A DNA stretch of 64,000 bases from Thalassocella blandensis (GTDB lineage: Bacteria > Pseudomonadota > Gammaproteobacteria > Pseudomonadales > Cellvibrionaceae), in NCBI GenBank assembly GCA_902141825.1, contig CABFPG010000013.1:1-64000 (forward strand), read 5' to 3'. Below, piece by piece: positions 15,587 to 24,841 of the stretch. The notes beneath the pieces are model-generated. The model ran no database searches. It was not told where the DNA came from and worked only from the letters and a program-made list of their open reading frames with translations. Each line of letters begins with the position of its first letter. Positions within the stretch are counted from its first letter, which is position 1. The position numbers and the translations under genes were made by a program.

Positions 15587-16561
15587 TTACTCTGCACTGC
15601 TTTTTCCCTTGAATATTTCTTCAATTATCGCTTGATACCCATCCTGAAAACTCGGGTATTTAAACTGGTACCCCAACTGCAATAACTTCGCGTTATTGCA
15701 ACGTTTACTCCCTGTGCGACTTTTTTGACTGGCTTTTTCATGAGCACCCGTATTGTTGGTAAACTGCTGTTTTTCCGGTGCTGTCTGTCTCTTCGCGCTA
15801 TGCTCTTTCATTCCGACAGAAACGTCATTCGACTCTGCCTGAGTGACCTCTGGCATTTGACGGAGCTGTTGTGCAAGCCAAGCGCGTATCATACTACTTT
15901 TTACTGGGGTATTGTCACTGGCCAGCAATATTTTTGGTAGTGACGCGAGAGGTACATGTTCAATCAGGAAGTGGATAATTGCACAACAATCGTCAATATG
16001 AATGCGATTGGTATAATGTTCATCACCCGGCTTTCCCGCCATGACCTGCCGCAGTAGAAAGTCTCGCTGAGGCCCGTAAATACCAGAAAAACGCAACACA
16101 CAAGCAGGCAGACCACTTTGCAGCAAACACTGCTCGGTTTGCACTAACACACGCCCTTGCGCATCTATCGGCGTGCATACTGATTGCTCATCCACCCATT
16201 CATCCTGTTCCTGACCATAAACACGTGTGCTGGAAATAAAGATAATACGTTTTACCTGAGTAGGAGCCTGCTGCCATTGCTGCACCAATTTTTGGATGGG
16301 TTCCCAATAGGCGTGACGATAAGCGTCTTCATCTCGCCCATCAGGGGTCAAGGTGATAACGACTGTATCAAACTCACACTTTATTAACCGATGTAATGTC
16401 ACCGTATCTGTAATATCACCCTGCCAGAATTCAACGCCTTGTGGCACGGATTTATTACTGCGGGCAATTCCCACGACATTTGCCCCAGCGTCGATTAATT
16501 TTTCCGCACAACGACGTGCAATGTCTCCAAAGCCAATAAAAAGGTGTTTTTTTGTAGGCAA
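15587..16561 (-). CDS. NAD(P)-dependent epimerase/dehydratase-like protein, YeeZ type
   Basis: 324 aa. The N-terminal Rossmann motif is GFGDIARRCAEKL, a G-x-G-x-x-A variant found in the short atypical SDRs like YeeZ. ISSTRVYG carries the SDR Ser and Tyr, although the usual YxxxK lysine is absent. NRIHIDDC near residue 190 is the conserved extended-SDR block. A charged, low-complexity insert occupies residues about 240-290 (KRQTAPEKQQFTNN and following) and is unusual for the family. Cytoplasmic oxidoreductase or isomerase of unknown substrate. It is divergent from oxyR across 59 bases. Confidence 0.8.
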   Translation of the reverse strand: MPTKKHLFIGFGDIARRCAEKLIDAGANVVGIARSNKSVPQGVEFWQGDITDTVTLHRLIKCEFDTVVITLTPDGRDEDAYRHAYWEPIQKLVQQWQQAPTQVKRIIFISSTRVYGQEQDEWVDEQSVCTPIDAQGRVLVQTEQCLLQSGLPACVLRFSGIYGPQRDFLLRQVMAGKPGDEHYTNRIHIDDCCAIIHFLIEHVPLASLPKILLASDNTPVKSSMIRAWLAQQLRQMPEVTQAESNDVSVGMKEHSAKRQTAPEKQQFTNNTGAHEKASQKSRTGSKRCNNAKLLQLGYQFKYPSFQDGYQAIIEEIFKGKSSAE

Positions 16562-16620
16562 AATTCGAATACTCTTTTAGTAAATTAAATTAATAATAAA
16601 TTGGCTGTTGATAAATAATT

Positions 16621-17544
16621 ATGACACTGACTGAACTGCGTTATATCGTGACCCTCGCCCAAGAGCAACACTTTGGCCGCGCTGCAGACCGCTGCAACGT
16701 TTCCCAGCCCACTTTAAGTATTGCGGTGAAAAAACTTGAAGATGAGCTAGACACAGTTTTATTTGAGCGCTCGAAAACCCGTGTGAGCCCGACCCCCGTC
16801 GGCTTAGAAGTGATTACACAGGCTCAGCGTGTGCTTGAACAGGCCGCCTCGATAAAAGATATCGCCTCGGCAGGCAAGGGCCAACTTACCAGCCCTTTGC
16901 ACATCGGCGCAATCTTCACTGTCGGACCGTATCTATTCCCGCAACTCATCCCTCAATTGCAGGGCATTGCCAAAGAAATGCCGCTGTATATCGAAGAAGG
17001 TTATACGGGCACTTTGCGTACGCGCATCCGTCAGGGTGATCTTGATGTCATCCTCGTGGCACTGCCGTTCACCGAAGCCGACGTGGTGACTCAATCCCTT
17101 TACGAAGAGAGTTTTGTGGTGCTGATGGATCGCAACCACCCCTTGGCCGAAAAAAGTCATGTTGCGCCCGGCGATCTCAACCAATATAACGTTTTACTGC
17201 TTGGTGAAGGGCATTGTTTTCGTGATCAGGTGTTTGAAGCCTGCCCCAACCTCAAACCCTCCATGGATGACCCGCGCGGAAAAATTCGTACGGCCGCAGA
17301 GGGCAGCTCCCTGGAAACACTTAAGTACATGGTGGCTTCAGGCTTGGGAATTACCATTTTGCCCGAATCCGCGACCTTAATTAATCACAATGCCGGCGAC
17401 ATGCTGGTCACCCGTCCGTTTGTTGAACCCGTCCCCAAGCGCACTATTGCGCTGGCGTGGCGCGCCAGCTTTCCACGCTTGAAAGCCGTGGACGCCATCC
17501 AACAAGCCATTAAAAACGCAAAACTGGGGCAAGCGCTGGTTTAA
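16621..17544 (+). CDS. oxyR: Hydrogen-peroxide-sensing LysR regulator OxyR
   Basis: 307 aa, matching OxyR. The N-terminal winged HTH (LRYIVTLAQEQHFGRAADRC, then VSQPTLSIAVKKLEDEL) is followed by the LysR effector domain. The two redox cysteines lie in GEGHCFRDQVFEACPN at residues 199 and 208, the same numbers as in E. coli OxyR, so the peroxide-driven disulfide switch is conserved. It activates catalase, peroxidase and iron-homeostasis genes. The stop overlaps the recG start (TAATG), indicating translational coupling; the oxyR-recG pair is a familiar arrangement in Pseudomonas relatives. Confidence 0.96.
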   Translation: MTLTELRYIVTLAQEQHFGRAADRCNVSQPTLSIAVKKLEDELDTVLFERSKTRVSPTPVGLEVITQAQRVLEQAASIKDIASAGKGQLTSPLHIGAIFTVGPYLFPQLIPQLQGIAKEMPLYIEEGYTGTLRTRIRQGDLDVILVALPFTEADVVTQSLYEESFVVLMDRNHPLAEKSHVAPGDLNQYNVLLLGEGHCFRDQVFEACPNLKPSMDDPRGKIRTAAEGSSLETLKYMVASGLGITILPESATLINHNAGDMLVTRPFVEPVPKRTIALAWRASFPRLKAVDAIQQAIKNAKLGQALV

Positions 17545-19625
17545 TGCATTCTGTTTCACTTCAGGACATCCGAATTACCGAAATAAAAGGGGTCGGTGAA
17601 CGTCTGGCGAGCGTACTGGCAAAACTGGATATACACAGTGTGCAGGACATGCTGTTTCATTTACCCCTGCGCTATCTCGATCGCACACGCATTACGCAGA
17701 TCTCCCAACTGAAACTCAACACGACAGTGGTAATTCAGGGCCAGGTTCTGCACAGCACGGTAAAATTTGGTAAACGACGCAGCCTGGAAGTCGGCCTGGA
17801 AGATAGCAGCGGGGCCACCAACCTCCGCTTTTACCACTTCAGTGCCGCACAAAAAAATGCATTGGAGCCCGGCACCTGGATACGCGCTTACGGCGAGCCG
17901 CGCCTCGGCGCCACTGGCCTGGAGTTTTACCATCCCGAATATGAAAGAGTCGATCCCAGCCAGCCGCCCGAGGTTGAACAGACCCTGACGCCCATCTATC
18001 CACTGACTGACGGCATAGCTCAAGGCCGTATGCGCAAACTTGCCGCCGAAGCCTGTCACTTTTTAAAGAAAGCCTCTCCACAGGAATTATTACCGGAAGA
18101 TATAAACCGTGATTTTGGCGTGCACTCACTGGCCAATGCTCTGGCCTATGTCCATTTTCCACCGGCGGATGCTGACGTTGCCCAACTCATTGAAGGCACT
18201 CACCCGTATCAGCAACGCCTCGCTTTTGAAGAGCTCTTGGCGCACTTTCTGGTACGGCAAAAACTTCGCGCTATCGCCCAGCAAGCCCGTGCCGCACGCA
18301 TTAAAATGGCCACGACGATTAAACAGCAAATGCTCGATCAACTGCCTTTTACATTAACCGGTGCTCAGCAACGCGTCCTGCAGGATATCGAAAAAGATTT
18401 AACAAAGTCTCTGCCGATGTTGCGCATGGTGCAGGGAGATGTGGGGTCGGGTAAAACGCTGGTTGCAGCCGTATCTGCTTTGCATGTCGCCGCCTCGGGC
18501 TATCAGGTTGCCGTGGTGGCACCTACAGAAATTCTCGCCGAGCAGCACTTGCACAATTTCACGCAGTGGTTGGCTCCCCTCGGCATGCATGTGGTTTGGC
18601 TGGTAGGTAAATTAACCGCAGCCAAGAAACGCGCGGCATTGGCAGCAATTAAAAGCGGTGAGGCGCACGTAGTAGTTGGTACTCATGCACTGTTCCAGGA
18701 AGATGTCCATTTTGCACGTCTGGGATTAGCTATCATTGATGAACAGCACCGCTTTGGGGTTTCTCAGCGTCTCACATTGCGCAAACCCACCGACGCGGGT
18801 GAAACGCCACACCAATTAGTGATGACCGCCACCCCGATTCCCCGAACACTGGCTATGACCGCCTATTCAGAGCTGGACTATTCAGTGATCGATGAGTTGC
18901 CACCGGGACGCAAACCGATTAATACCGTGCTGATCAGCCAGTCTCGTCGCGAGCAGGTAATCGCTCGTATTCGCCAAGCCTGTGCGGAAGGTAAGCAGGC
19001 CTATTGGGTGTGCCCTCTGGTGGAAGACTCCGAAACGCTGTCGGCGGCAAATGCCGAAGAAACAGCGAGCCTGCTGCGCGACGCTCTGCAGGAATTTAAC
19101 GTTGGGTTAGTCCATGGACGCTTAAAAGCCCAGGAAAAAGAAGCCACCATGACCGCATTTAAAAATGCTGAACTGCAATTACTGGTCGCTACGACAGTGA
19201 TTGAAGTCGGCGTTGATGTCCCTAATGCAAGCCTGATGATCATTGAGAACCCTGAACGTCTGGGGCTCGCGCAATTGCATCAGCTGCGCGGACGAGTGGG
19301 GCGTGGCACCGCTGCCAGCCACTGCGTTCTACTCTATGGCGACAAGCTATCCAATCAAGCCAAGGAGCGCCTCAGCGTACTGCGTGAAACCAATGACGGC
19401 TTTGTTATTGCCGAACGCGATCTCCAGCTTCGTGGCCCAGGAGAATTACTGGGAACTCGGCAGACAGGTGACATGCAATATCGCGTCGCTGATGCGGTGC
19501 GAGATGCGCAGATGATTGACGCCATTCAGACTCTGGGGCGTGAATTTATCGAATCCGAAAACCCCGCTGTAGACGTACTTATTCGACGCTGGATAGGCAA
19601 GAACCAAAAGTACGCAAATGTCTGA
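17544..19625 (+). CDS. recG: ATP-dependent DNA helicase RecG
   Basis: 693 aa, full length. N-terminal wedge/OB domain (residues 1-190), then the helicase core with Walker A GDVGSGKT, the DEQH box IIDEQHRFGV, motif III MTATPIPRTLAMT, and motif VI QLRGRVGRG. The C-terminal block LRGPGELLGTRQTG is the RecG TRG-type motif that couples ATP hydrolysis to branch migration. It remodels stalled replication forks and Holliday junctions. The gene starts on the last base of oxyR. No missing motif or frameshift seen. Confidence 0.97.
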   Translation: MHSVSLQDIRITEIKGVGERLASVLAKLDIHSVQDMLFHLPLRYLDRTRITQISQLKLNTTVVIQGQVLHSTVKFGKRRSLEVGLEDSSGATNLRFYHFSAAQKNALEPGTWIRAYGEPRLGATGLEFYHPEYERVDPSQPPEVEQTLTPIYPLTDGIAQGRMRKLAAEACHFLKKASPQELLPEDINRDFGVHSLANALAYVHFPPADADVAQLIEGTHPYQQRLAFEELLAHFLVRQKLRAIAQQARAARIKMATTIKQQMLDQLPFTLTGAQQRVLQDIEKDLTKSLPMLRMVQGDVGSGKTLVAAVSALHVAASGYQVAVVAPTEILAEQHLHNFTQWLAPLGMHVVWLVGKLTAAKKRAALAAIKSGEAHVVVGTHALFQEDVHFARLGLAIIDEQHRFGVSQRLTLRKPTDAGETPHQLVMTATPIPRTLAMTAYSELDYSVIDELPPGRKPINTVLISQSRREQVIARIRQACAEGKQAYWVCPLVEDSETLSAANAEETASLLRDALQEFNVGLVHGRLKAQEKEATMTAFKNAELQLLVATTVIEVGVDVPNASLMIIENPERLGLAQLHQLRGRVGRGTAASHCVLLYGDKLSNQAKERLSVLRETNDGFVIAERDLQLRGPGELLGTRQTGDMQYRVADAVRDAQMIDAIQTLGREFIESENPAVDVLIRRWIGKNQKYANV

Positions 19626-19817
19626 TCATCCAAGCAAAACGGTCTAATTTCCGCCTGTCATAGCGGAACTTCTTCGCATAATATTTAAGCATAGGCCTAA
19701 GAATTCTCGCGATACTGCGATAGCCGACTATAGTCAGTATGTAGGCCTGCAAATGTTCTCTTTTGATAAGAGCAGTTATTCGGCCAAAGCCAAAAATATA
19801 TTCGAGGAGATCACAGC

Positions 19818-21203
19818 GTGTCAGTTCCGGCGAGTATCCTAGAGTTACTTGATAGCAAGAAAGTCCAATACAACGTTACACAGCTAGACCCCAACGGCCG
19901 TAACATATCGTTAGTCAGTGATCCAAGCGGTCCGACCGTAGTGAAATCCCTGCTGGTACAAGACAATAGCGGTCGCGCACAGGTGCTGCTACCCGCTGAC
20001 CATATTCTTGATTTAGATGCCATGTTTCGCCAGTTCGGCAGAAAATTTGAAGGCATCGAAATGAAAAGTTTGCGCGCGTTTATCGCACAATCTAATTTGA
20101 CGTCTATGCCCGCCATTCCGAGCTGGCAGGATATGCCTACCTATGTCGATTCGAGCCTGTTAAAGCGCAATAATTTATTGCTCGAATGCGGTACACATGC
20201 GGATCTGGTGTCCATTGACCAAAGTGCTTTCACCCCCATGATCGCCAACGCCACAGAAGGGGCGTTCACCGTGAAAGCACCCGAACTGGTTGTAGATCCC
20301 AATCAGGATGAAGAGCAGATATTAACGTCCATCCAGCGATTTACGGAACGCCGTATTCGCCAACGTCTTGATGAGACACTCGAGCTGCCACCACTGCCAG
20401 AAACTGCGCAGCGCATTATCAAATTGCGTGCAGACCCGAATGCGGATATCAGTGACTTAACCAATATTGTTGAAATAGATCCAAGCCTTGCCGCTCAAGT
20501 GGTCAGCTGGGCAGCTTCCCCTTACTATTCCGCGCCAGGGAAAATAAAATCCGTGCACGATGCGATCGTCCGCGTCCTCGGCTTTGACATGGTGCTGAAT
20601 CTGGCCCTGGGTTTGGCGCTTGGCAAATCACTGTCAATGAAAGCCATCAGCAATCAACAGCTCAACGACTACTGGCGTGAAGCCGTTTACACGGCTGCGG
20701 CTGTGGAAGGGCTCGTCACCAGTATTGCCCGCGAGCACCGCCCCAGTTTCGGTATGGCCTACTTATCTGGTCTGCTGAACAATTTTGGTTTTATTGTGAT
20801 GGGAGAGATCTTCCCGCCTTACCTGGAAAGCATTAACCGCCTGGCCAAAGGCAACCCCCACATTCCCCGTGCAGCGGTGGAACAGCACCTTATTGGTGTA
20901 AGTGGCAACCAGATCGCATCCTGGTTACTGGATAATTGGAGCATGCCACAGGAGGTCGTCGTCGCGTTACGGCAAAAATATAATACCGCTTATGACGGCG
21001 AACACAGCTGCTACGCAAAACTGGTGTATGTGGCGAAATACATGCTGGCGAATCATGGCTTTGGTGAATCTCTTGGACAGGACATTCCCGATGAAATTTT
21101 TCAGGATTTACACCTCGAAAGAGAAACCGCCAATGTCACCGTTGAAAATATATTGGAAGCCGGTGAAGATCTCGATGCAATCGCGGAAAAAATGCGCGGC
21201 TAA
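19818..21203 (+). CDS. YbaK-like plus HDOD domain signalling protein
   Basis: 461 aa from GTG 19818, preceded by GAGGAGATC. Residues 1-150 resemble a YbaK/aminoacyl-tRNA-deacylase-type domain (VVKSLLVQDNSGRAQVLLPA, CGTHADLVSID). Residues 185-420 form an HDOD domain (LELPPLPETAQRIIKLRADP, IVEIDPSLAAQVVSWAAS, AYLSGLLNNFGFIVMGEIFP), which lacks the full HD catalytic pair and normally acts as a protein-binding signalling module. Such YbaK-HDOD proteins occur in Pseudomonas and relatives; their signal is unknown. Single gene followed by a strong terminator. Confidence 0.85.
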   Translation: MSVPASILELLDSKKVQYNVTQLDPNGRNISLVSDPSGPTVVKSLLVQDNSGRAQVLLPADHILDLDAMFRQFGRKFEGIEMKSLRAFIAQSNLTSMPAIPSWQDMPTYVDSSLLKRNNLLLECGTHADLVSIDQSAFTPMIANATEGAFTVKAPELVVDPNQDEEQILTSIQRFTERRIRQRLDETLELPPLPETAQRIIKLRADPNADISDLTNIVEIDPSLAAQVVSWAASPYYSAPGKIKSVHDAIVRVLGFDMVLNLALGLALGKSLSMKAISNQQLNDYWREAVYTAAAVEGLVTSIAREHRPSFGMAYLSGLLNNFGFIVMGEIFPPYLESINRLAKGNPHIPRAAVEQHLIGVSGNQIASWLLDNWSMPQEVVVALRQKYNTAYDGEHSCYAKLVYVAKYMLANHGFGESLGQDIPDEIFQDLHLERETANVTVENILEAGEDLDAIAEKMRG

Positions 21204-21236
21204 TTAGTACCATTTTTTCTCGTACTTTTCACAAAT

Positions 21237-21264
21237 AAAGCCCGCATCAAACGCGGGCTTTTTT
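21237..21264 (+). terminator. Rho-independent terminator after the YbaK-HDOD gene
   Basis: AAAGCCCGC (21237-21245) pairs with GCGGGCTTT (21253-21261) around the 7-base loop ATCAAAC, followed by a T run. A textbook intrinsic terminator. Confidence 0.92.
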
Positions 21265-21558
21265 ATGCCCTCGTGTAAAGCCACACCTCGCAACAAGATG
21301 AAAGTCGCAGATACGGTCATTACTTTGCCGCCGCTTCAGTGTAGCCGTGTCAGTGCAGCCATACTAAAACAGCCGATCAAAACCTAGCGTGAACCTAAAA
21401 TAGAACTCGCTAAGCCACCTAGCTCATCACATTCAAAATATTCAAACAAACAACCATTTGATCGCTTTTCATTTTCAATATACAACTCAATGGCAACGCA
21501 ACGTTAACAACAAACCGAGTCAATACAAGATAAACTTTTTCCCAGAACGTCAATATAA

Positions 21559-21810
21559 GAATACTGCATTTTTTCTCCACTACAGGTCTGCCGAACGTTT
21601 ATATTCTTTTGCTTTTCCCTCTTAGAAATATCTTTTCAATCGTATCGTCATACCATCAAATATCGACTCGATCCTTTCGACATTAATGTAAAAATTACCA
21701 ACGATAACGGTGTCACACTTTCTTATGATGAAAGAGATTCAACTTGCAGGAAAACCAGTTATGGGAATACGAAAATGAGCTATAGCGTAGTGCTAAATAA
21801 ACGTTCATGA
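21559..21810 (+). pseudogene. Possible gene remnant without a start codon
   Basis: The frame is open for 83 codons between stops and reads YRHTIKYRLDPFDINVKI, then DNGVTLSYDERDSTC and SYSVVLNKRS, which looks like protein rather than random translation. No ATG, GTG or TTG with a ribosome site opens it. It could be the tail of a decayed gene. The rest of 21265-21880 shows nothing else recognisable. Confidence 0.2.
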
Positions 21811-21880
21811 GAAGACAACAGCAATGGAAAATTCATCGGATTGAACAAAGCTGAATACTAGGAGGGTTGAGAAAGAAGAG

Positions 21881-21906
21881 CTTAGCGCTGCCATTGCAGC
21901 ACTAAG
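21881..21906 (-). terminator. Rho-independent terminator of the HU gene
   Basis: On the minus strand CTTAGTGCTGC pairs with GCAGCGCTAAG (one G-T pair) around the loop AATG, followed by CTCTTCTTTC. It lies 9 bases after the hup stop. The T run is interrupted. Confidence 0.65.
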
Positions 21907-21914
21907 TAATAAGA

Positions 21915-22187
21915 TTAATTCACGTGTTCTTTTAACGCTTTACCGGGACGAAATAACACTTGTTTACTCGCTGAAATTTGAATTTCTTCACCGGTTTGTG
22001 GATTGCGACCAGTTCTTGCGGATCGGCTTTTTACTGTAAAAGAACCAAATCCAACCAGATTTAAATTTTCACCACGCGCAAGAGCATTTGTAATTTGTTC
22101 AAACACAGAAGAGACGGCATCATCCGCTTTTCTTGAAGGCAAATCGGCAATATCTGCTACCGCCTCTACCAAATCAGATTTTTTCAT
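21915..22187 (-). CDS. hupB: DNA-binding protein HU
   Basis: 90 aa from ATG 22187 (MKKSDLVEAVADIADLPS). This start has AGGAG 7 bases upstream, whereas the ATG two codons earlier directly abuts the Shine-Dalgarno. The HU/IHF signature GFGSFTVKSRSARTGRNPQT is complete, with the Arg/Pro beta-arm that bends DNA (RNPQTGEEI). HU forms dimers that compact the nucleoid and assist replication and repair. hupB is the best symbol, although alpha- and beta-type paralogs cannot be separated here. Monocistronic, with its own terminator. Confidence 0.93.
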   Translation of the reverse strand: MKKSDLVEAVADIADLPSRKADDAVSSVFEQITNALARGENLNLVGFGSFTVKSRSARTGRNPQTGEEIQISASKQVLFRPGKALKEHVN

Positions 22188-23003
22188 AGACATACTCCTA
22201 AAATAGTAAACCATTTTCCTTTCGCGGCATTCTAAGCGAAAGCTTCCGCCAGTTGCACGAAAAATTTTTTCTTTCGTCCCAATAATTTCTGTTTTTTACC
22301 TTTTCATTACCAATTGATGCAATTTGCAATTACGTTTTTTAAACAAATCGCCAGCTCAATTTCAGCAAAAGATTTTCGATGGCAGGCTTGGAATTTAATT
22401 CCAGGCAATGCACACAACAACATGTAAAATTTAGAAAAATATTTAAGACGTAGTGGGTCAATAAAAAAATTATGGCTACTTTGTGTTTACAACACTTGAC
22501 TTTTCACTTTCAAGCCATTTGGTACAGGTGATGGCATTTTTGCTTTTTGACGCAGGTCACGAATATCGACGGATGCCTGAAATGTGTATCCATTTATGAA
22601 ACAAAGTTAGCCTAACTATCCTAGTCAAGCTTCAGCGAAATTGCGTGGTAAAATCGTGACATTTTTTAGAAAATTTTCTGATTGCAGATTATTTACACTA
22701 AATTCATCGGATCATGCTTTTTTGAGCATGCTCGTGTACTCTCGTCAAGCTCTGAAGCGATTAAAAATATTTATACGAAACACTTTAAAATTTTATTGAA
22801 CACTATTTCTCATTCAAGGTGACACGCCTGTATCGAAAGGCCTCCCCTTACAAAGGCAGCTCACCAGCGCAGGATTTCTCCAGTCCAAGCCCCAAAAGAA
22901 TATGCCCTAGGAGACTGTTAATGCTCAATCATCCCTTGCAGATAAAGGGAATATGCGCTACAAGCTTTCCTTGAATTTACCGCAAGCATCTTCTTGAATA
23001 TTT
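22188..23003. other. Long AT-rich region between divergent hup and ubiA
   Basis: No ORF with coding character. It should contain the hup promoter (minus) and the ubiA promoter (plus). Candidate -35-like TTGACT at about 22496 is the best single element I can see. The region is AT-rich with oligo-T/oligo-A tracts, consistent with a bent upstream region, but no operator or structured RNA is recognised. Confidence 0.4.
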
Positions 23004-23927
23004 ATGGCCAATCGACTGACAACCTACATAAAGCTCATGCGTCTGCATCGCCCCATCGGCGTTTACCTGGTGCTTTGGCCCACCTTGTGGGCTCTTTGGA
23101 TTGCGGCCAAAGGACTGCCGGATTTTGAGATATTGGTGATTTTTATGCTGGGTGCCGTGTTAATGCGCTCGGCCGGGTGTGTCATTAATGATTTTGCCGA
23201 TTCTGATTTTGACGGCCATGTTGCGCGCACTAAAGATCGCCCGCTGGTAACCGGTGAAATCCGACGCGGTGAAGCTTTCGTACTATTTTTTGTTCTGTGC
23301 ATCATAGCTTTTGGCCTGGTGTTGCTGACCAATAAACTGACCATTCAGCTCTCTTTCGGCGCCGTCGCACTGGCGGCCTGCTATCCCTTCATGAAGCGCT
23401 ATACCCATGTCCCCCAAATTGTACTCGGTGCTGCCTTCGCCTGGGCAATTCCAATGGCCTTTGCTGCACAGGCCAATAGCGTGCCCAAGGATGCCTGGAT
23501 TCTGTATCTGGCCGTGGTGGTATGGACCGTTACCTACGATACATTTTATGCCATGTGCGACCGCGAGGATGACCTTAAAATCGGGGTAAAATCCACCGCC
23601 ATACTTTTTGGCGATGGCGATCGAATGATCACCGCCATGCTGCAAGTATTTACCTTGATCATTCTGGGTACGGTGGGCAATAAATTTGCGCTGGGCAGTG
23701 TGTATTGGTTATCGCTGGGTTTGGCTGCATTGTTTTTTGTGTATCAGCAGTTCCTGATCCGCCGCCGTGATCCGCAGAAATGCTTTCAGGCATTTCTCAA
23801 CAACAACTGGGTGGGAATTGTCATATTCGTCGGAATTGTGGTGGATTACAGCTTTAACAACCCGCAAAACCTGGCTCCCGTGCTGGAATCTATCAATCAG
23901 CTTGTCAGCTCGTTGCAATCAAAATAA
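23004..23927 (+). CDS. ubiA: 4-hydroxybenzoate octaprenyltransferase UbiA
   Basis: 307 aa integral inner-membrane protein with about eight or nine hydrophobic helices. The two Asp-rich motifs are present: NDFADSDFD (residues about 62-70) and [17 protein letters not shown] (about 178-194), which bind Mg2+ and the polyprenyl diphosphate. It attaches the polyprenyl tail to 4-hydroxybenzoate in ubiquinone synthesis. N-terminus [20 protein letters not shown] is typical of UbiA. A second UbiA-family protein, EboC, lies at 34172 and is clearly distinct. ubiC, often the upstream partner, is not present here. Confidence 0.95.
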   Translation: MANRLTTYIKLMRLHRPIGVYLVLWPTLWALWIAAKGLPDFEILVIFMLGAVLMRSAGCVINDFADSDFDGHVARTKDRPLVTGEIRRGEAFVLFFVLCIIAFGLVLLTNKLTIQLSFGAVALAACYPFMKRYTHVPQIVLGAAFAWAIPMAFAAQANSVPKDAWILYLAVVVWTVTYDTFYAMCDREDDLKIGVKSTAILFGDGDRMITAMLQVFTLIILGTVGNKFALGSVYWLSLGLAALFFVYQQFLIRRRDPQKCFQAFLNNNWVGIVIFVGIVVDYSFNNPQNLAPVLESINQLVSSLQSK

Positions 23928-24031
23928 CGCTAACAAATTCAATCGCTTAGCTATTTCCAGTGACGCCAGACTGTATATTTATCGGTCAAATTTCACTTTT
24001 AATGTTCGGCTTTTTTAGAAAAAGCGTCATA

Positions 24032-24065
24032 CTGTAATAAAACGGAAACATTGGCTTTATTTAAT
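24032..24065 (+). promoter_or_regulatory. Pho box and -10 of the phoBR promoter
   Basis: CTGTAAT (24032-24038), four A's, then CGGAAAC (24043-24049) resembles the tandem 7-bp PhoB site (consensus CTGTCAT with 4-bp spacing); the first half matches 6 of 7, the second 4 of 7. A -10-like TTTAAT begins 10 bases downstream at 24060, the spacing seen where a Pho box replaces the -35. This implies autoregulation of phoB-phoR under phosphate starvation. Confidence 0.6.
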
Positions 24066-24118
24066 TTACGCACTCTGTAGCCTTACAGAGCAAGTCTACT
24101 TTAGGTCGTAAAAGTATC

Positions 24119-24823
24119 ATGCCAGATAAAAAGATTTTAGTTGTCGATGATGAAGCACCGATCCGCGATATGCTGCGCGTTGCGCTTGAAATGGCGGAAT
24201 ATTCTGTCTTGGAAGCCGAAGATGCAGCCAAGGCGCATTCGATTATTATCGATCAAAAGCCCGATTTAGTCCTGCTGGATTGGATGCTACCCACGACCAG
24301 CGGAATAGAGCTGGCTCGACGCCTCAAGCGTGATGAAGTCACACAGGACATTCCGATTATCATGCTGACCGCCAAAGGTGAGGAAGATAATAAGATTCAA
24401 GGTCTCGACGTGGGTGCGGATGACTACATCACCAAACCATTTTCACCGCGAGAGCTGGTCGCCCGCCTCAAAGCTGTATTGCGTCGCACCAACACCTTCT
24501 CCACCAGCGATCCTATTCGTGTGGACGGTTTGTGCCTGGACCCCATCAGCCATCGTGTCACCATCAATGAAGGCCCGATCAATCTCGGTCCCACCGAGTA
24601 CCGCCTGCTGGAATTTTTCCTGACCCATCAGGAGCGGGTATACAGCCGCGGGCAGTTGTTGGATCATGTCTGGGGCGGCAACGTATATGTTGAAGAACGA
24701 ACGGTGGATGTGCATATCCGTCGACTGCGTAAAGCCTTAAGCGTGGAAGATCACGATCGCTTTATTCAAACCGTACGTGGAACTGGTTACCGTTTTTCGA
24801 ATAAAATAGCCGCGCAAAATTAA
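24119..24823 (+). CDS. phoB: Phosphate regulon response regulator PhoB
   Basis: 234 aa. Receiver domain residues 3-118 with acidic pair D10-D11, phospho-acceptor D54 in LVLLDWMLP, and Lys in [21 protein letters not shown]-terminal OmpR/PhoB winged helix (residues 130-230) with [12 protein letters not shown] and [15 protein letters not shown]. When phosphorylated by PhoR it activates phosphate-uptake and scavenging genes through Pho boxes. A Pho box lies upstream of its own gene. Followed after 18 bases by phoR, so the two form an operon. Confidence 0.96.
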   Translation: MPDKKILVVDDEAPIRDMLRVALEMAEYSVLEAEDAAKAHSIIIDQKPDLVLLDWMLPTTSGIELARRLKRDEVTQDIPIIMLTAKGEEDNKIQGLDVGADDYITKPFSPRELVARLKAVLRRTNTFSTSDPIRVDGLCLDPISHRVTINEGPINLGPTEYRLLEFFLTHQERVYSRGQLLDHVWGGNVYVEERTVDVHIRRLRKALSVEDHDRFIQTVRGTGYRFSNKIAAQN

Positions 24824-24841
24824 CCGACAAAAGATTAGCGC

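Noticed and set aside
15587-16561. Frameshifted or fused epimerase
   Set aside because: The odd charged insert is in frame and the C-terminal family block (LLQLGYQFKYPSFQDGYQ) follows, so it is an insertion, not a break.
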